Source: Mobilicoccus massiliensis (GTDB lineage Bacteria; Actinomycetota; Actinomycetes; Actinomycetales; Dermatophilaceae). From it: a stretch of DNA of 64,000 nucleotides. Below the pieces are notes generated by a model. It did not search any database and was not told the origin of the DNA. It saw nothing but the letters and a program-made list of their open reading frames with translations. Shown here one piece after another: positions 1 through 6,881 of the stretch. The DNA lies in NCBI RefSeq assembly GCF_000826525.2, contig NZ_LN651327.1:186001-250000 (forward strand), read 5' to 3'. Position 1 is the first letter of the stretch. Every line of letters begins with the position of its first letter. Position numbers and translations under genes: made by a program.

Positions 1-1
1 C

Positions 2-898
2 ACCGTGATCGGCGATCACCCGATCCACTTCTTCCATGAGCGCTCACCGCGCCCCGACGCCAAGCCGCTCCTTCTCGTCCACGGTTGGCCGAGCGGGCCG
101 ACCGACTTCCTCGACATGCTCCCCCTGCTCACGGACCCGGGCGAGGGGCAACAGGCCTTCGACGTCGTGGTCCCCACCATCCCCGGGTTCGGCATCTCGG
201 GCCCGACGAACGGCTGGACCCTGGCGGGGGTCGCCGACGCCTTCGCGGTCCTCATGGAACGGCTCGGCTACGACCGGTACCTCGCCCACGGATACGACAC
301 GGGAGCGGGTGTCGTGCGCGAGCTGGGCCTGCGACACGGCGACGCCGTCGCTGCCGTCCACACCACGGGAATGCTGGGCGGTGAGGAGTTGACCCCGGAG
401 ACCGCGGACATGTCCGTCCCCGAGGAGGCGCGGGCGATCGAGGCCGGGATGCGTTACCAGTACGAGATCGGGGCCTACGCCATGCTCCAGTCGACCCGGC
501 CGCAGTCGCTGGCCTACGCCCTCACCGATTCCCCGGTCGGCCAGATGTCCTGGATGGTCGAACGGTTCCACGACTGGACCGGAGCGCAGGGGTCGCCGGA
601 CGACGTTCTCGGCCGCGACCAGATGTCGATCTACTGGTTCTTCCGCACCGCAGGGTCCTCGGCCCGCTACTACAAGTACGGACTCCCGAACTGGGCAGAA
701 CCACTGCAGCCCTCGACGATCCCCACGGCGGTGCTCGTCATGCCGAATGACATCGGAGGCCTCGTCCGCCGGCTCGCGGAGAAGGCCGACAACATCGTCC
801 ATTGGCGTAAGGCCCCGACCGGTGGTCATTTCGCCGCGTGGGAACAGTCGGCGCTCGTGGCAGAGGATATTCGCGAATCCATCGGCCACTTCGACTGA
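2..898 (+). CDS. Epoxide hydrolase family protein (5' end outside window)
   Basis: Alpha/beta-hydrolase of the epoxide hydrolase family, which opens epoxides to diols through an Asp nucleophile. The visible part has the oxyanion-hole motif HGWP (residues 26-29 counted from the GTG at position 5), the nucleophile Asp98 in the context HGYDTG, and a C-terminal catalytic His275 in GGHFAAWE. The frame is open to the window edge. The first visible residues correspond to the end of the N-terminal EHN domain, so the GTG at 5 is probably internal and roughly 80-100 residues are missing. The substrate cannot be told from the sequence. It is convergent with the next gene. Confidence 0.82.
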   Translation, partial: TVIGDHPIHFFHERSPRPDAKPLLLVHGWPSGPTDFLDMLPLLTDPGEGQQAFDVVVPTIPGFGISGPTNGWTLAGVADAFAVLMERLGYDRYLAHGYDTGAGVVRELGLRHGDAVAAVHTTGMLGGEELTPETADMSVPEEARAIEAGMRYQYEIGAYAMLQSTRPQSLAYALTDSPVGQMSWMVERFHDWTGAQGSPDDVLGRDQMSIYWFFRTAGSSARYYKYGLPNWAEPLQPSTIPTAVLVMPNDIGGLVRRLAEKADNIVHWRKAPTGGHFAAWEQSALVAEDIRESIGHFD

Positions 899-967
899 GG
901 AGCGGACACTGAGCGCAGAACGCACATCGCGGCGAGGGCGGTGAGGTCTGTCGAGTGCCCAGTGGGC

Positions 968-1942
968 TCAGGAGTCGAGCCGCTCTCGTAGGGCGCGTTC
1001 TTCGTCGTCGGTGAGTCCGGCGGCGCGGGGTGCGGTGCGGTGGTACTCGTACTCCAGGGCGGCAGCGAGGGTGTCTGCGAGCGGCCTCGTGACGAGCCCT
1101 GCGTTGCGGGCGGCGGTGGTGTCGAGAGTGGCGAACCACCGCCAGTCGGGTTCATCGATCCACAACGGCAGCGAAGGCGTGCCCATCCAGGCGCCCACAC
1201 CTGCCGCGGAGAGGATCTCGCCCGGCACACGCCGTGTCGTGACCGACGCGCCGGCGACGGATCGGGCCGTGTCGAGGAACTCCGCCAGCGTGGTGGTGAG
1301 GCCCGTGGCGTTGAAGGTGCCGTGGGCGTGCCCGGTGGCGCAATCGAGGGTCCAGGAGGCGAGGTCCTCGATGTCGATGAGGGCGACCGGGAACGTGAGG
1401 TCCGGGGGCGCCAGCACATCCGGCCCGGTCGGGTGGGCGAAACGCCACGGGTAGTAGCCACTGCGGCCCGTCGCGTCGCCGGCGCCCCCGATGAGGCCGG
1501 AGCGGATGACTGTCCAGGACTCCTGGCTCGCCCGGACGGTCTGCTCGCAGGCCACCTTGGCGGCCCCGTACTCACTCATGTCGCTCATCACGTCATCGGC
1601 GAGCGGTTCGAGGAGTTCCGCGTCCTCGTTCTGCTCGGGACGATCGAACCGGGCGTAGGCGTTGCCGCTGGAGATGAACACCCAATGGCGAGTGCGGATG
1701 TCGCGGACGGCCCGGCGCGCATGACCGGGTTGACGGGTGAGATCGATGACCGCGTCCCATTCACGCGACTTCACGGTCTCGAGGCCGTCGTCGAGGTCCC
1801 GTTCGACACGGACGAAGTCGGCGCCGTCGGGAATGGGGCCGGTTCCGCGGGCGGCGCACGTGACGTCGATCCCGCGGTCGATGGCCTGGCGGGCGAGTTC
1901 GCGACCGAGCATGGCGGTCCCGCCGAGAATCAGGAGTCGCAC
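968..1942 (-). CDS. NAD(P)-dependent epimerase/reductase (extended SDR)
   Basis: Extended short-chain dehydrogenase-like protein of 324 residues with a Rossmann fold. The dinucleotide-binding motif is at the extreme N terminus (LGGTAMLGRELA) and there is a YxxxK-type pair in YGAAKVACE. I chose the GTG at 1942 because it places the first beta strand (VRLLILGG) at the N terminus. An upstream start at 2008 would add 22 residues of unstructured sequence. The family contains nucleotide-sugar epimerases and reductases, and nothing here identifies a substrate. It is a stand-alone gene. Confidence 0.75.
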   Translation of the reverse strand: MRLLILGGTAMLGRELARQAIDRGIDVTCAARGTGPIPDGADFVRVERDLDDGLETVKSREWDAVIDLTRQPGHARRAVRDIRTRHWVFISSGNAYARFDRPEQNEDAELLEPLADDVMSDMSEYGAAKVACEQTVRASQESWTVIRSGLIGGAGDATGRSGYYPWRFAHPTGPDVLAPPDLTFPVALIDIEDLASWTLDCATGHAHGTFNATGLTTTLAEFLDTARSVAGASVTTRRVPGEILSAAGVGAWMGTPSLPLWIDEPDWRWFATLDTTAARNAGLVTRPLADTLAAALEYEYHRTAPRAAGLTDDEERALRERLDS

Positions 1943-2038
1943 GAGGTCAATCTGCCCCGCACCGGCTGCTGAGGTCAGCGCATTCCGCTGAGGGCAGAAG
2001 GTCCTCACGCCCTCCGGGATGATCGGTGTCTCCCTCGG

Positions 2039-2605
2039 CTACGCGCGGGAGGCCAGCCAGTCGTCCCTGAGTGCGCCGTAGGTGTACCCGTCGATCCACC
2101 CCAACTCGTCGTGCCAGGAGTCGGCGCGCCCGTGCTGCTCGCGGAGAAGGCCTGCCTTCTCCAGGATGCGCACCGACGCGTGGTTGTCGGCGAAACACCC
2201 CGCGGTCACGCGATGGAGTCCGAGATCGACGAGCGCTGCCTCGACGAGTCCTCGGGCGATCGCCGTGCCCACGCCGCGCCCCTCGAAGCCCGGACGAACG
2301 ATGTAGCCGATTCCCGCCTCCGTGGCCGGTGGCATTCCGGGCTGACCCATCCCGTTCCCGATCTCGAGAAACCCGATGCCCGCGAGTTCGCCGTCGACTT
2401 CGGCGACACAGGAGAAATCCGTGTCGCTGGACGCCACGCCGACCCAGCGGCGGCGCAGGTCATCGGGGGCCTCGTGGGTGAGTAACGTCCACCGATTGAC
2501 TGCCGGCAGATTCCGAAAGCCCGCGATGACATCGATGTCGGCCTCGGTGGGGTCACGCAGAAGCACGTCGTCGACGGTCTTGGGCCACGGGTGCGAAGGA
2601 GTCAC
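2039..2605 (-). CDS. GNAT family N-acetyltransferase
   Basis: RimJ/RimL-type GNAT acetyltransferase of 188 residues. The acetyl-CoA-binding motif A is visible as GFEGRGVGTAIARGLVE, followed by the typical C-terminal NHASVRILEKAGL segment. The start is the GTG at 2605, where the domain begins; the frame stays open to 2986 but upstream sequence runs into the divergent MarR gene. It is divergently transcribed from that gene and shares a 120-bp intergenic region with a palindromic operator, so the regulator may also control it. The substrate is unknown. Confidence 0.78.
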   Translation of the reverse strand: MTPSHPWPKTVDDVLLRDPTEADIDVIAGFRNLPAVNRWTLLTHEAPDDLRRRWVGVASSDTDFSCVAEVDGELAGIGFLEIGNGMGQPGMPPATEAGIGYIVRPGFEGRGVGTAIARGLVEAALVDLGLHRVTAGCFADNHASVRILEKAGLLREQHGRADSWHDELGWIDGYTYGALRDDWLASRA

Positions 2606-2660
2606 TCGCGCACAGTGACACCGAGGCTCCCGCGGTGGCAACCAACGTCTGATCGTGACG

Positions 2661-2689
2661 TTGACGCGGCCCAAACGCACAAATACTTT
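2661..2689 (+). promoter_or_regulatory. Promoter of the MarR-family gene
   Basis: A -35 hexamer TTGACG (2661-2666) lies exactly 17 nt before a -10 hexamer TACTTT (2684-2689). Transcription would begin near 2696, inside the palindrome at 2691-2707. This position also argues against a translation start at GTG 2696. Confidence 0.5.
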
Positions 2690-2690
2690 G

Positions 2691-2707
2691 TTCAAGTGAC
2701 TTGTGAA
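2691..2707. promoter_or_regulatory. Palindromic operator, probable MarR autoregulation site
   Basis: The core CAAGT-G-ACTTG (2693-2703) is a perfect inverted repeat and is flanked by TT and TGAA. It lies directly downstream of the predicted -10 box and over the predicted transcription start, the usual place for a MarR-family autorepressor to bind. No binding data are implied. Confidence 0.5.
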
Positions 2708-2725
2708 TCGTCCGTGAGGCAACCC

Positions 2726-3145
2726 GTGCTGATGTCCCTCCTGGCGCTCGCGTTCGCCGACCTGACCCAGGGGTTGATGGACCACGTGCGCAGCCGTGGA
2801 GTCGACGACCTGCAACTGCACCACTTTCTCAACGTCCTGCGCTTCGTCTCCGCAGATGGTGTGCGGCCGACGCACATCGCCCGCCAGGCCGGCATCACTC
2901 AGCAGGCGGTGAGCCTGACGGTGGCGGACCTTGAGCGCCGGGGGTACATCGAGCGATGCGCCGACCCGAGCGACCGACGGGCCCAACTGGTGAGGTGGGC
3001 TCCCAAGGGGCTCGCCATCGCCGAAGAGGTGGAGGCGTGGTTCGGGGCCCGGGAGGAGGCCCTGCGCGAGCGGGTCGGGGACGCCGCGGTCGATGGCGCC
3101 ATCACCACTCTGCAGGCCATGATCGACGCGCCGGAGTCTCGATGA
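2726..3145 (+). CDS. MarR family winged-helix transcriptional regulator
   Basis: MarR-type regulator of 139 residues. The helix-turn-helix is readable as THIARQAGITQQAVSLTVADL, followed by the wing (RRGYIERCADPSDRRAQLV). The start is the GTG at 2726, which has GAGG at 2716-2719 six bases upstream; the in-frame ATG at 2732 and GTG at 2696 are less well placed. It probably represses itself and possibly the divergent GNAT gene through the palindrome in the shared intergenic region. Its stop overlaps the next start (ATGA). Confidence 0.8.
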   Translation: MLMSLLALAFADLTQGLMDHVRSRGVDDLQLHHFLNVLRFVSADGVRPTHIARQAGITQQAVSLTVADLERRGYIERCADPSDRRAQLVRWAPKGLAIAEEVEAWFGAREEALRERVGDAAVDGAITTLQAMIDAPESR

Positions 3146-3435
3146 CTCGCGCCGTGGGATGGGCGCTGCTGATCGTCGGCGTCATGGTGTCCTTGCTCGG
3201 AGGACTGTGGCTGTTGCAAGGGCTCGGGCTCGTCCGCATCGACCCGGTCGCCTGCGTCGGCGAGTGCACGCCCCTCGTCGGGCCTCACGCCGGTTGGGCG
3301 CTCACGGGTGCCGTGACCGCCGGCATCGGTGCGTCCGCGGCCTTCTGGGGTCGGCGGCTCACGCGTCACCGTCGCCGCGGCCCCGGGGGAGGTGCGACGA
3401 GTGACGACCCACCCACTCACGGACGTGTTGAGTGA
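3142..3435 (+). CDS. Small two-helix membrane protein
   Basis: Hypothetical protein of 97 residues whose ATG overlaps the MarR stop codon by four bases, so it is translationally coupled to the regulator. Two hydrophobic helices are visible (about residues 4-27 and 53-68), separated by a short loop with two cysteines (ACVGEC). A basic, glycine-rich cytoplasmic tail follows. The last 77 bp overlap the 3' end of the convergent hydrolase gene. I do not recognise a family. Confidence 0.6.
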   Translation: MTRAVGWALLIVGVMVSLLGGLWLLQGLGLVRIDPVACVGECTPLVGPHAGWALTGAVTAGIGASAAFWGRRLTRHRRRGPGGGATSDDPPTHGRVE

Positions 3436-4159
3436 AGGCACCGGGTCGGCAGAGGCTCGATGGGTCGAAGGAACCTTCGATGACGGTGAACTCGCTGCCG
3501 GTCAGGGCGTCGTGGACGCGGCGCATCATGCCGACGGCCAGCGAGGAGTGATCCCCGACCAGGCACAGCACCGGGGTGCGCACGTTCGCCAGGGCGGTTT
3601 CGAAGTGCACAGCATTGACGACCCGACGCTGCTTGACGATGTCGTCGAGGCGGTCGGCCGAGAATGATCGAGCCATGACCTCCGCGGCCAACGGCCACCG
3701 TTTGCGGTAGACCAGGCGCACCGAGGCCCGATTCCAGCTCATGGGCAGCGCCTTGAGCAGGAACGGTTGCGCCTTTGCGCCGGCCATCTGAATTCGCTCG
3801 AGCACCGTGCGGGGGCGGGTGTCGCACAGGCTGTCGCAGATGATCGCGGACGCTGCCACTCCGGGGTGGCGCAGGAGGAAGGCCTCGACCACCACCCCGC
3901 CGTAGGAGATCCCGACCAGGTGCGGGCGTTCGATTCCCCGTTCCTTCAGCATGGTCGCCAGATCCTCGACCTGGGTCGTGAGCACGTGCTCGGTCGGGAC
4001 TCCGTCGAGCGAAGGCGATGCGCCCGTCCCGCGCAGATCCACCGCGAGTCGACGGAACTCGGTCAGCGCCTCGATCTGCGGTGCGTACATCGTGTGATCG
4101 GCGCCGAGGCCGGGGATGAAGACGATCGGTTCGCCGTCGCCTGTGTCGAGGACGTACAC
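3359..4159 (-). CDS. Alpha/beta hydrolase lacking the canonical catalytic histidine
   Basis: Alpha/beta-hydrolase fold protein of 266 residues. The oxyanion-hole region (FIPGLGADH), the DLRGTGAS segment and the nucleophile elbow GISYGG are all present. The C-terminal segment that normally carries a GH motif reads EGSFDPSSLCRPGAF, with no histidine at that place. The enzyme may therefore be inactive or use another base. The start is a GTG at 4159 with GGAGG at 4166-4170, six bases upstream. It is divergent from the TetR gene and shares two palindromic operators with it, so it is the likely TetR target. Its 3' end overlaps the small membrane protein gene. Confidence 0.78.
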   Translation of the reverse strand: MYVLDTGDGEPIVFIPGLGADHTMYAPQIEALTEFRRLAVDLRGTGASPSLDGVPTEHVLTTQVEDLATMLKERGIERPHLVGISYGGVVVEAFLLRHPGVAASAIICDSLCDTRPRTVLERIQMAGAKAQPFLLKALPMSWNRASVRLVYRKRWPLAAEVMARSFSADRLDDIVKQRRVVNAVHFETALANVRTPVLCLVGDHSSLAVGMMRRVHDALTGSEFTVIEGSFDPSSLCRPGAFTQHVREWVGRHSSHLPRGRGDGDA

Positions 4160-4170
4160 GGCCCACCTCC

Positions 4171-4184
4171 ACTACGCACGTAGT
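4171..4184. promoter_or_regulatory. TetR operator 1
   Basis: Inverted repeat ACTACG-CA-CGTAGT. Its centre is 17 bp from the centre of operator 2, and it shares the half-site ACTACG with it. It lies between the hydrolase ribosome-binding site and the TetR start. Confidence 0.6.
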
Positions 4185-4186
4185 TG

Positions 4187-4202
4187 CACTACGATCGTAG
4201 TG
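4187..4202. promoter_or_regulatory. TetR operator 2 (perfect 16-bp palindrome)
   Basis: CACTACGA-TCGTAGTG is a perfect palindrome. Its last base is the first base of the TetR GTG start codon. It contains TACGAT on both strands, a -10-like hexamer for each divergent gene. Confidence 0.65.
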
Positions 4203-4222
4203 TGAGCGGCCGGGAGCGACAA
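4194..4222 (-). promoter_or_regulatory. Promoter of the alpha/beta hydrolase gene
   Basis: On the minus strand, TTGTCG (4217-4222) is followed after exactly 17 nt by TACGAT (4194-4199). The -35 box lies inside the TetR coding region and the -10 box inside operator 2, so TetR binding should block it. Confidence 0.45.
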
Positions 4223-4684
4223 GTACGGGATGCAGCCGTGGCGGTCTTCCAGGCCGGGGGAGTGCATGCCCTCACCCACCGCGCCGTGGACGAAGCGGCG
4301 GGATTGCCGCAGGGGTCGACGAGCAACCGGTTCCGGACGCGTCAGGCTCTGATCACGGCCGTCGCGGAGGAGATCGCGCGGCTCCGCCTCGAACGGGGCA
4401 TCGCGGCCGATGCGCCGCTGTCCCTCGCCTGGCTCGAGCTCCTGCTCATCGCCCGACGAGACGCCGAGGTGCGCGATGCGATCGCGCCGATGCGGGCGGA
4501 GATGCTGTCACGCCTCGATGCCGAACGTCAGGACGATGCGCCGCTGACCACGCCGCAGATTGCCGCGTTGCTGACCGGACTCGAATTCGCCGAGGCCGTC
4601 ACCGGGGTGTCGCTCGATCCGGTGGCGCTTATCGAGGGCGGCACCACCGACCGGCCAAGACAGATGCGGGCCCGTCGGGTATGA
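4202..4684 (+). CDS. TetR family transcriptional regulator
   Basis: Short TetR-type repressor of 160 residues with an N-terminal DNA-binding domain (HALTHRAVDEAAGLPQGSTS, then the family's YFRTR-like helix as RFRTRQAL) and a helical C-terminal ligand or dimer domain. I chose the GTG at 4202, since the TTG at 4184 would put the coding region through operator 2. No Shine-Dalgarno is visible, and the -10-like TACGAT at 4190-4195 would start the transcript at about the GTG, so the mRNA may be leaderless. It probably represses itself and the divergent hydrolase. Confidence 0.8.
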   Translation: MSGRERQVRDAAVAVFQAGGVHALTHRAVDEAAGLPQGSTSNRFRTRQALITAVAEEIARLRLERGIAADAPLSLAWLELLLIARRDAEVRDAIAPMRAEMLSRLDAERQDDAPLTTPQIAALLTGLEFAEAVTGVSLDPVALIEGGTTDRPRQMRARRV

Positions 4685-4697
4685 ATGCCGCTGTGAG

Positions 4698-5417
4698 CTA
4701 CCCCTTGACCGCGCGCACCGCGGCCGAGGTGGCGGGCACAGGCTGCGGCGCGGGATTCGTGGCGGCTCCGGCGCCGTCCACCGCGACGTTCGGGGCCGCC
4801 GCCCAAGAGCCCTGATACTGCGCGACCTGAATCGACCGCAGGTCCGGCACCGTTCGCGGTTCCACCAGTTCGGCCGCCCCGCAGACGTACGTGCCGTGGG
4901 CGACGGTGTCCTTGACGACGACCGCGTTGGCGCCGATGCGAGTCCCGTCCGCAATCGTGATCGGCCCGAGGACCTTGGCGCCGGCACCGATGACCACGTC
5001 GTCGCCGAGCGTGGGGGCGCCATTCTCATCGCGCGCACCGATCGTCACCTGGTGGAAGATCCGCGCGCGCGCCCCGATGCGGGTCGACGCGTTGATCATC
5101 GTGCCCCGCAACGAATGCGGGACGGCAAGACCAGGGCCGATGTGCACCTCGGCGGGAATCTCCGCGCCGACGAAGCCGTCCAACCAGACGACCTTGAAGA
5201 CGTACAGCGCCTTTCGGATCGCCCACGCCTTCACCCCGGGCTGGTTGTGCCAGGCCCGCCGCAGTCGCACGCACAGGAGGGTGATGCGCTCGAACGGGTA
5301 GGTGTTCCGCTCGAAGTCGGCGGCAAGCATCGCGCGAGTCCATGACCAGGGCTCGGTCACCGGTTGAGCGGGATCCGCCGGCATGTGGGTCGGATCCGAT
5401 ACGAATTCGTTGGTCAT
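4698..5417 (-). CDS. Serine O-acetyltransferase-like hexapeptide-repeat transferase
   Basis: Acyltransferase of 239 residues with a left-handed beta-helix. Hexapeptide repeats run from about residue 95 (IPAEVHIGPGLAVP, then INASTRIGARARIFHQVTIG, then the VVIGAGAKVLG coil), and the catalytic-type His is in the context VPHSLRG. An Ala/Pro-rich tail of about 35 residues follows. The start ATG at 5417 has GGAGGA four bases upstream. The coil arrangement resembles serine acetyltransferase (CysE) and related sugar or colanate acetyltransferases. No cysK is nearby, so cysteine biosynthesis is not supported by context. Confidence 0.7.
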   Translation of the reverse strand: MTNEFVSDPTHMPADPAQPVTEPWSWTRAMLAADFERNTYPFERITLLCVRLRRAWHNQPGVKAWAIRKALYVFKVVWLDGFVGAEIPAEVHIGPGLAVPHSLRGTMINASTRIGARARIFHQVTIGARDENGAPTLGDDVVIGAGAKVLGPITIADGTRIGANAVVVKDTVAHGTYVCGAAELVEPRTVPDLRSIQVAQYQGSWAAAPNVAVDGAGAATNPAPQPVPATSAAVRAVKG

Positions 5418-5647
5418 TGGTCCTCCGAGGGCCGCCCCCGATCCCCCCGGTGGGAGGGGGCCTGCCGGACACCCTAGGTGAGACGACGGGCATACGGAGC
5501 GAATCGGGCCCGGGTTCTTGGACGAGCGACCTGTTGCCCGATCGGGATTCGAGTCCGCGGGATGGAGGCGGGTCATATCCTGGACATGGTCGGCGGCGGC
5601 AGCCACCCGGTCATCGCCTGACCGGCCGCGGGTCCCCGGGAGCCGAG

Positions 5648-6568
5648 ATGGTCGCCCGTCGACAGCACACCGCCGCAGCGTGGTTCGCGCTGATCGCCTT
5701 CGCCCTCATGGGGTTCTTCCTGCAGTTTCGGCGCGCCGCCGATGCCGGCCGTCGACGCCTGTCGCAGTATCCGGCACGATCCGTCGACCTGAGCTTCGGG
5801 CGGACGACGTTCGTCGACGCCGGCGACCCCGGCGGGGAGCCGGTCTTGGCGATGCACGGCATGTTCGGCGGCATCGACCAGGGCTACGACATCGTCCGCA
5901 ACCACGACTACGGCTACCGGATCGTCGCACCCTCACGCTTCGGGTACCCGGGCAGCGATGTGCGGGGCGACGGCACGCCTGCCGACCAGGCGGCCGCGAA
6001 CGTCGAGCTCCTGGATCACCTGGGCATCGACACGGTGTTCGTCCTCGGGGCATCCGCGGGTGGTACGGCCGCGATCCGATTCGCTCTCGACCATCCGGAG
6101 CGCACGAAGGGCCTGATCCTCGTGTCGTCGGCGATGCCCTACCCCGAGAAGCCGCGGGATGTGCCGGAGTATGCGGGTCCGCCTGAGTTCCTCTGCAACG
6201 CGCCGGCGCTGTACCTGCTCAGCCCGTTCTTTCCGGTGGCGATGAGCATGCCCCGTTCGACGATCCACACGATGTTTCCCGTCGCTGAACGCAGACGCGG
6301 TGTCCTGCTCGATGCGTCCGTCGGCAATCCGGACATGGCGCGGAACTTCGAGGAGTATCCGATCGAGACCCTTCAGGTTCCGGTCCTCGTCCTTCAGGCG
6401 AAGGACGATGCCTTGGCGAAGTACGAGCGCGCCGTGGAGGCACTGCCTCGCTTCTCGCAGGTCGACTTCGTCCCGTTCGAGAGCGGCGGCCATCTGCTCG
6501 TGGGTCATTCGGCCGAGGTGACCCGGGCCATCGCCGACTTCATCCGACCGGGCGATCGACGCGGCTGA
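5648..6568 (+). CDS. Membrane-anchored alpha/beta hydrolase
   Basis: Alpha/beta hydrolase of 306 residues with an N-terminal signal-anchor helix (about residues 10-26, AAAWFALIAFALMGFFL) that should place the catalytic domain outside the membrane. The fold motifs are AMHGMFGG (oxyanion hole), LGASAGG (nucleophile elbow), an Asp in the QAKDDAL segment and a terminal SGGHLLVG carrying the catalytic His. The triad is therefore complete. The ATG at 5648 has GGGAG upstream. The substrate is unknown. It is convergent with the PatA-type gene. Confidence 0.75.
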   Translation: MVARRQHTAAAWFALIAFALMGFFLQFRRAADAGRRRLSQYPARSVDLSFGRTTFVDAGDPGGEPVLAMHGMFGGIDQGYDIVRNHDYGYRIVAPSRFGYPGSDVRGDGTPADQAAANVELLDHLGIDTVFVLGASAGGTAAIRFALDHPERTKGLILVSSAMPYPEKPRDVPEYAGPPEFLCNAPALYLLSPFFPVAMSMPRSTIHTMFPVAERRRGVLLDASVGNPDMARNFEEYPIETLQVPVLVLQAKDDALAKYERAVEALPRFSQVDFVPFESGGHLLVGHSAEVTRAIADFIRPGDRRG

Positions 6569-6881
6569 TCAGTGCGGCCAGGCGAAGGCCGGTCGGCCGT
6601 CGATCGTGATGGTGGCTACGCGGTCGACGGCGTCGAGGGTGCGGGCGGTGGCGATCGCCGATAGCCGCCGTGACTGACCTCGCCGAGGAACACCGCCTAC
6701 GGGTGACGGGACCGAGCGAGGTCGGCGCTCTCGCCCCGCCGTCACACGCCCGCGCACGACGGCGGGGGCGTGTGAGTGGAGGAGCATTTGCCAAGATTCG
6801 AACGTGTAGTCGAGATAAAGCACTTTGACATGCCCACACGGGCGCCTGCTCGAACGGTGCCGAGGGTGGGCGTTCGTGGAC
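6569..6881. other. Intergenic region between convergent genes
   Basis: This is the only gap above 300 bp. No reading frame in it resembles a protein. Its main content is a pair of overlapping, mutually exclusive stem-loops at 6734-6775. A stretch of lower G+C follows (about 6783-6835). I see no tRNA and no repeat shared with the rest of the window. Confidence 0.5.
6734..6775. terminator. Two overlapping alternative stem-loops, probable bidirectional terminator
   Basis: Arm CCCCGCCGTC (6734-6743) pairs perfectly with 6758-6767, and arm TCACACGCCC (6742-6751) pairs perfectly with 6766-6775. Each is a 10-bp stem with a 14-nt loop. They share bases, so only one can form at a time. No T-tract follows, as is usual in high-GC actinomycetes. 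Confidence 0.5.

Noticed and set aside
957..967. GCCCA-G-TGGGC palindrome between the first two genes
   Set aside because: Its arms leave a one-base loop, so it cannot fold as a terminator, and no regulator is nearby.
6783..6812. tRNA-like TTCGAAT stretch in the intergenic region
   Set aside because: The flanking bases do not form a T-stem, and no acceptor or anticodon arm can be drawn on either strand.
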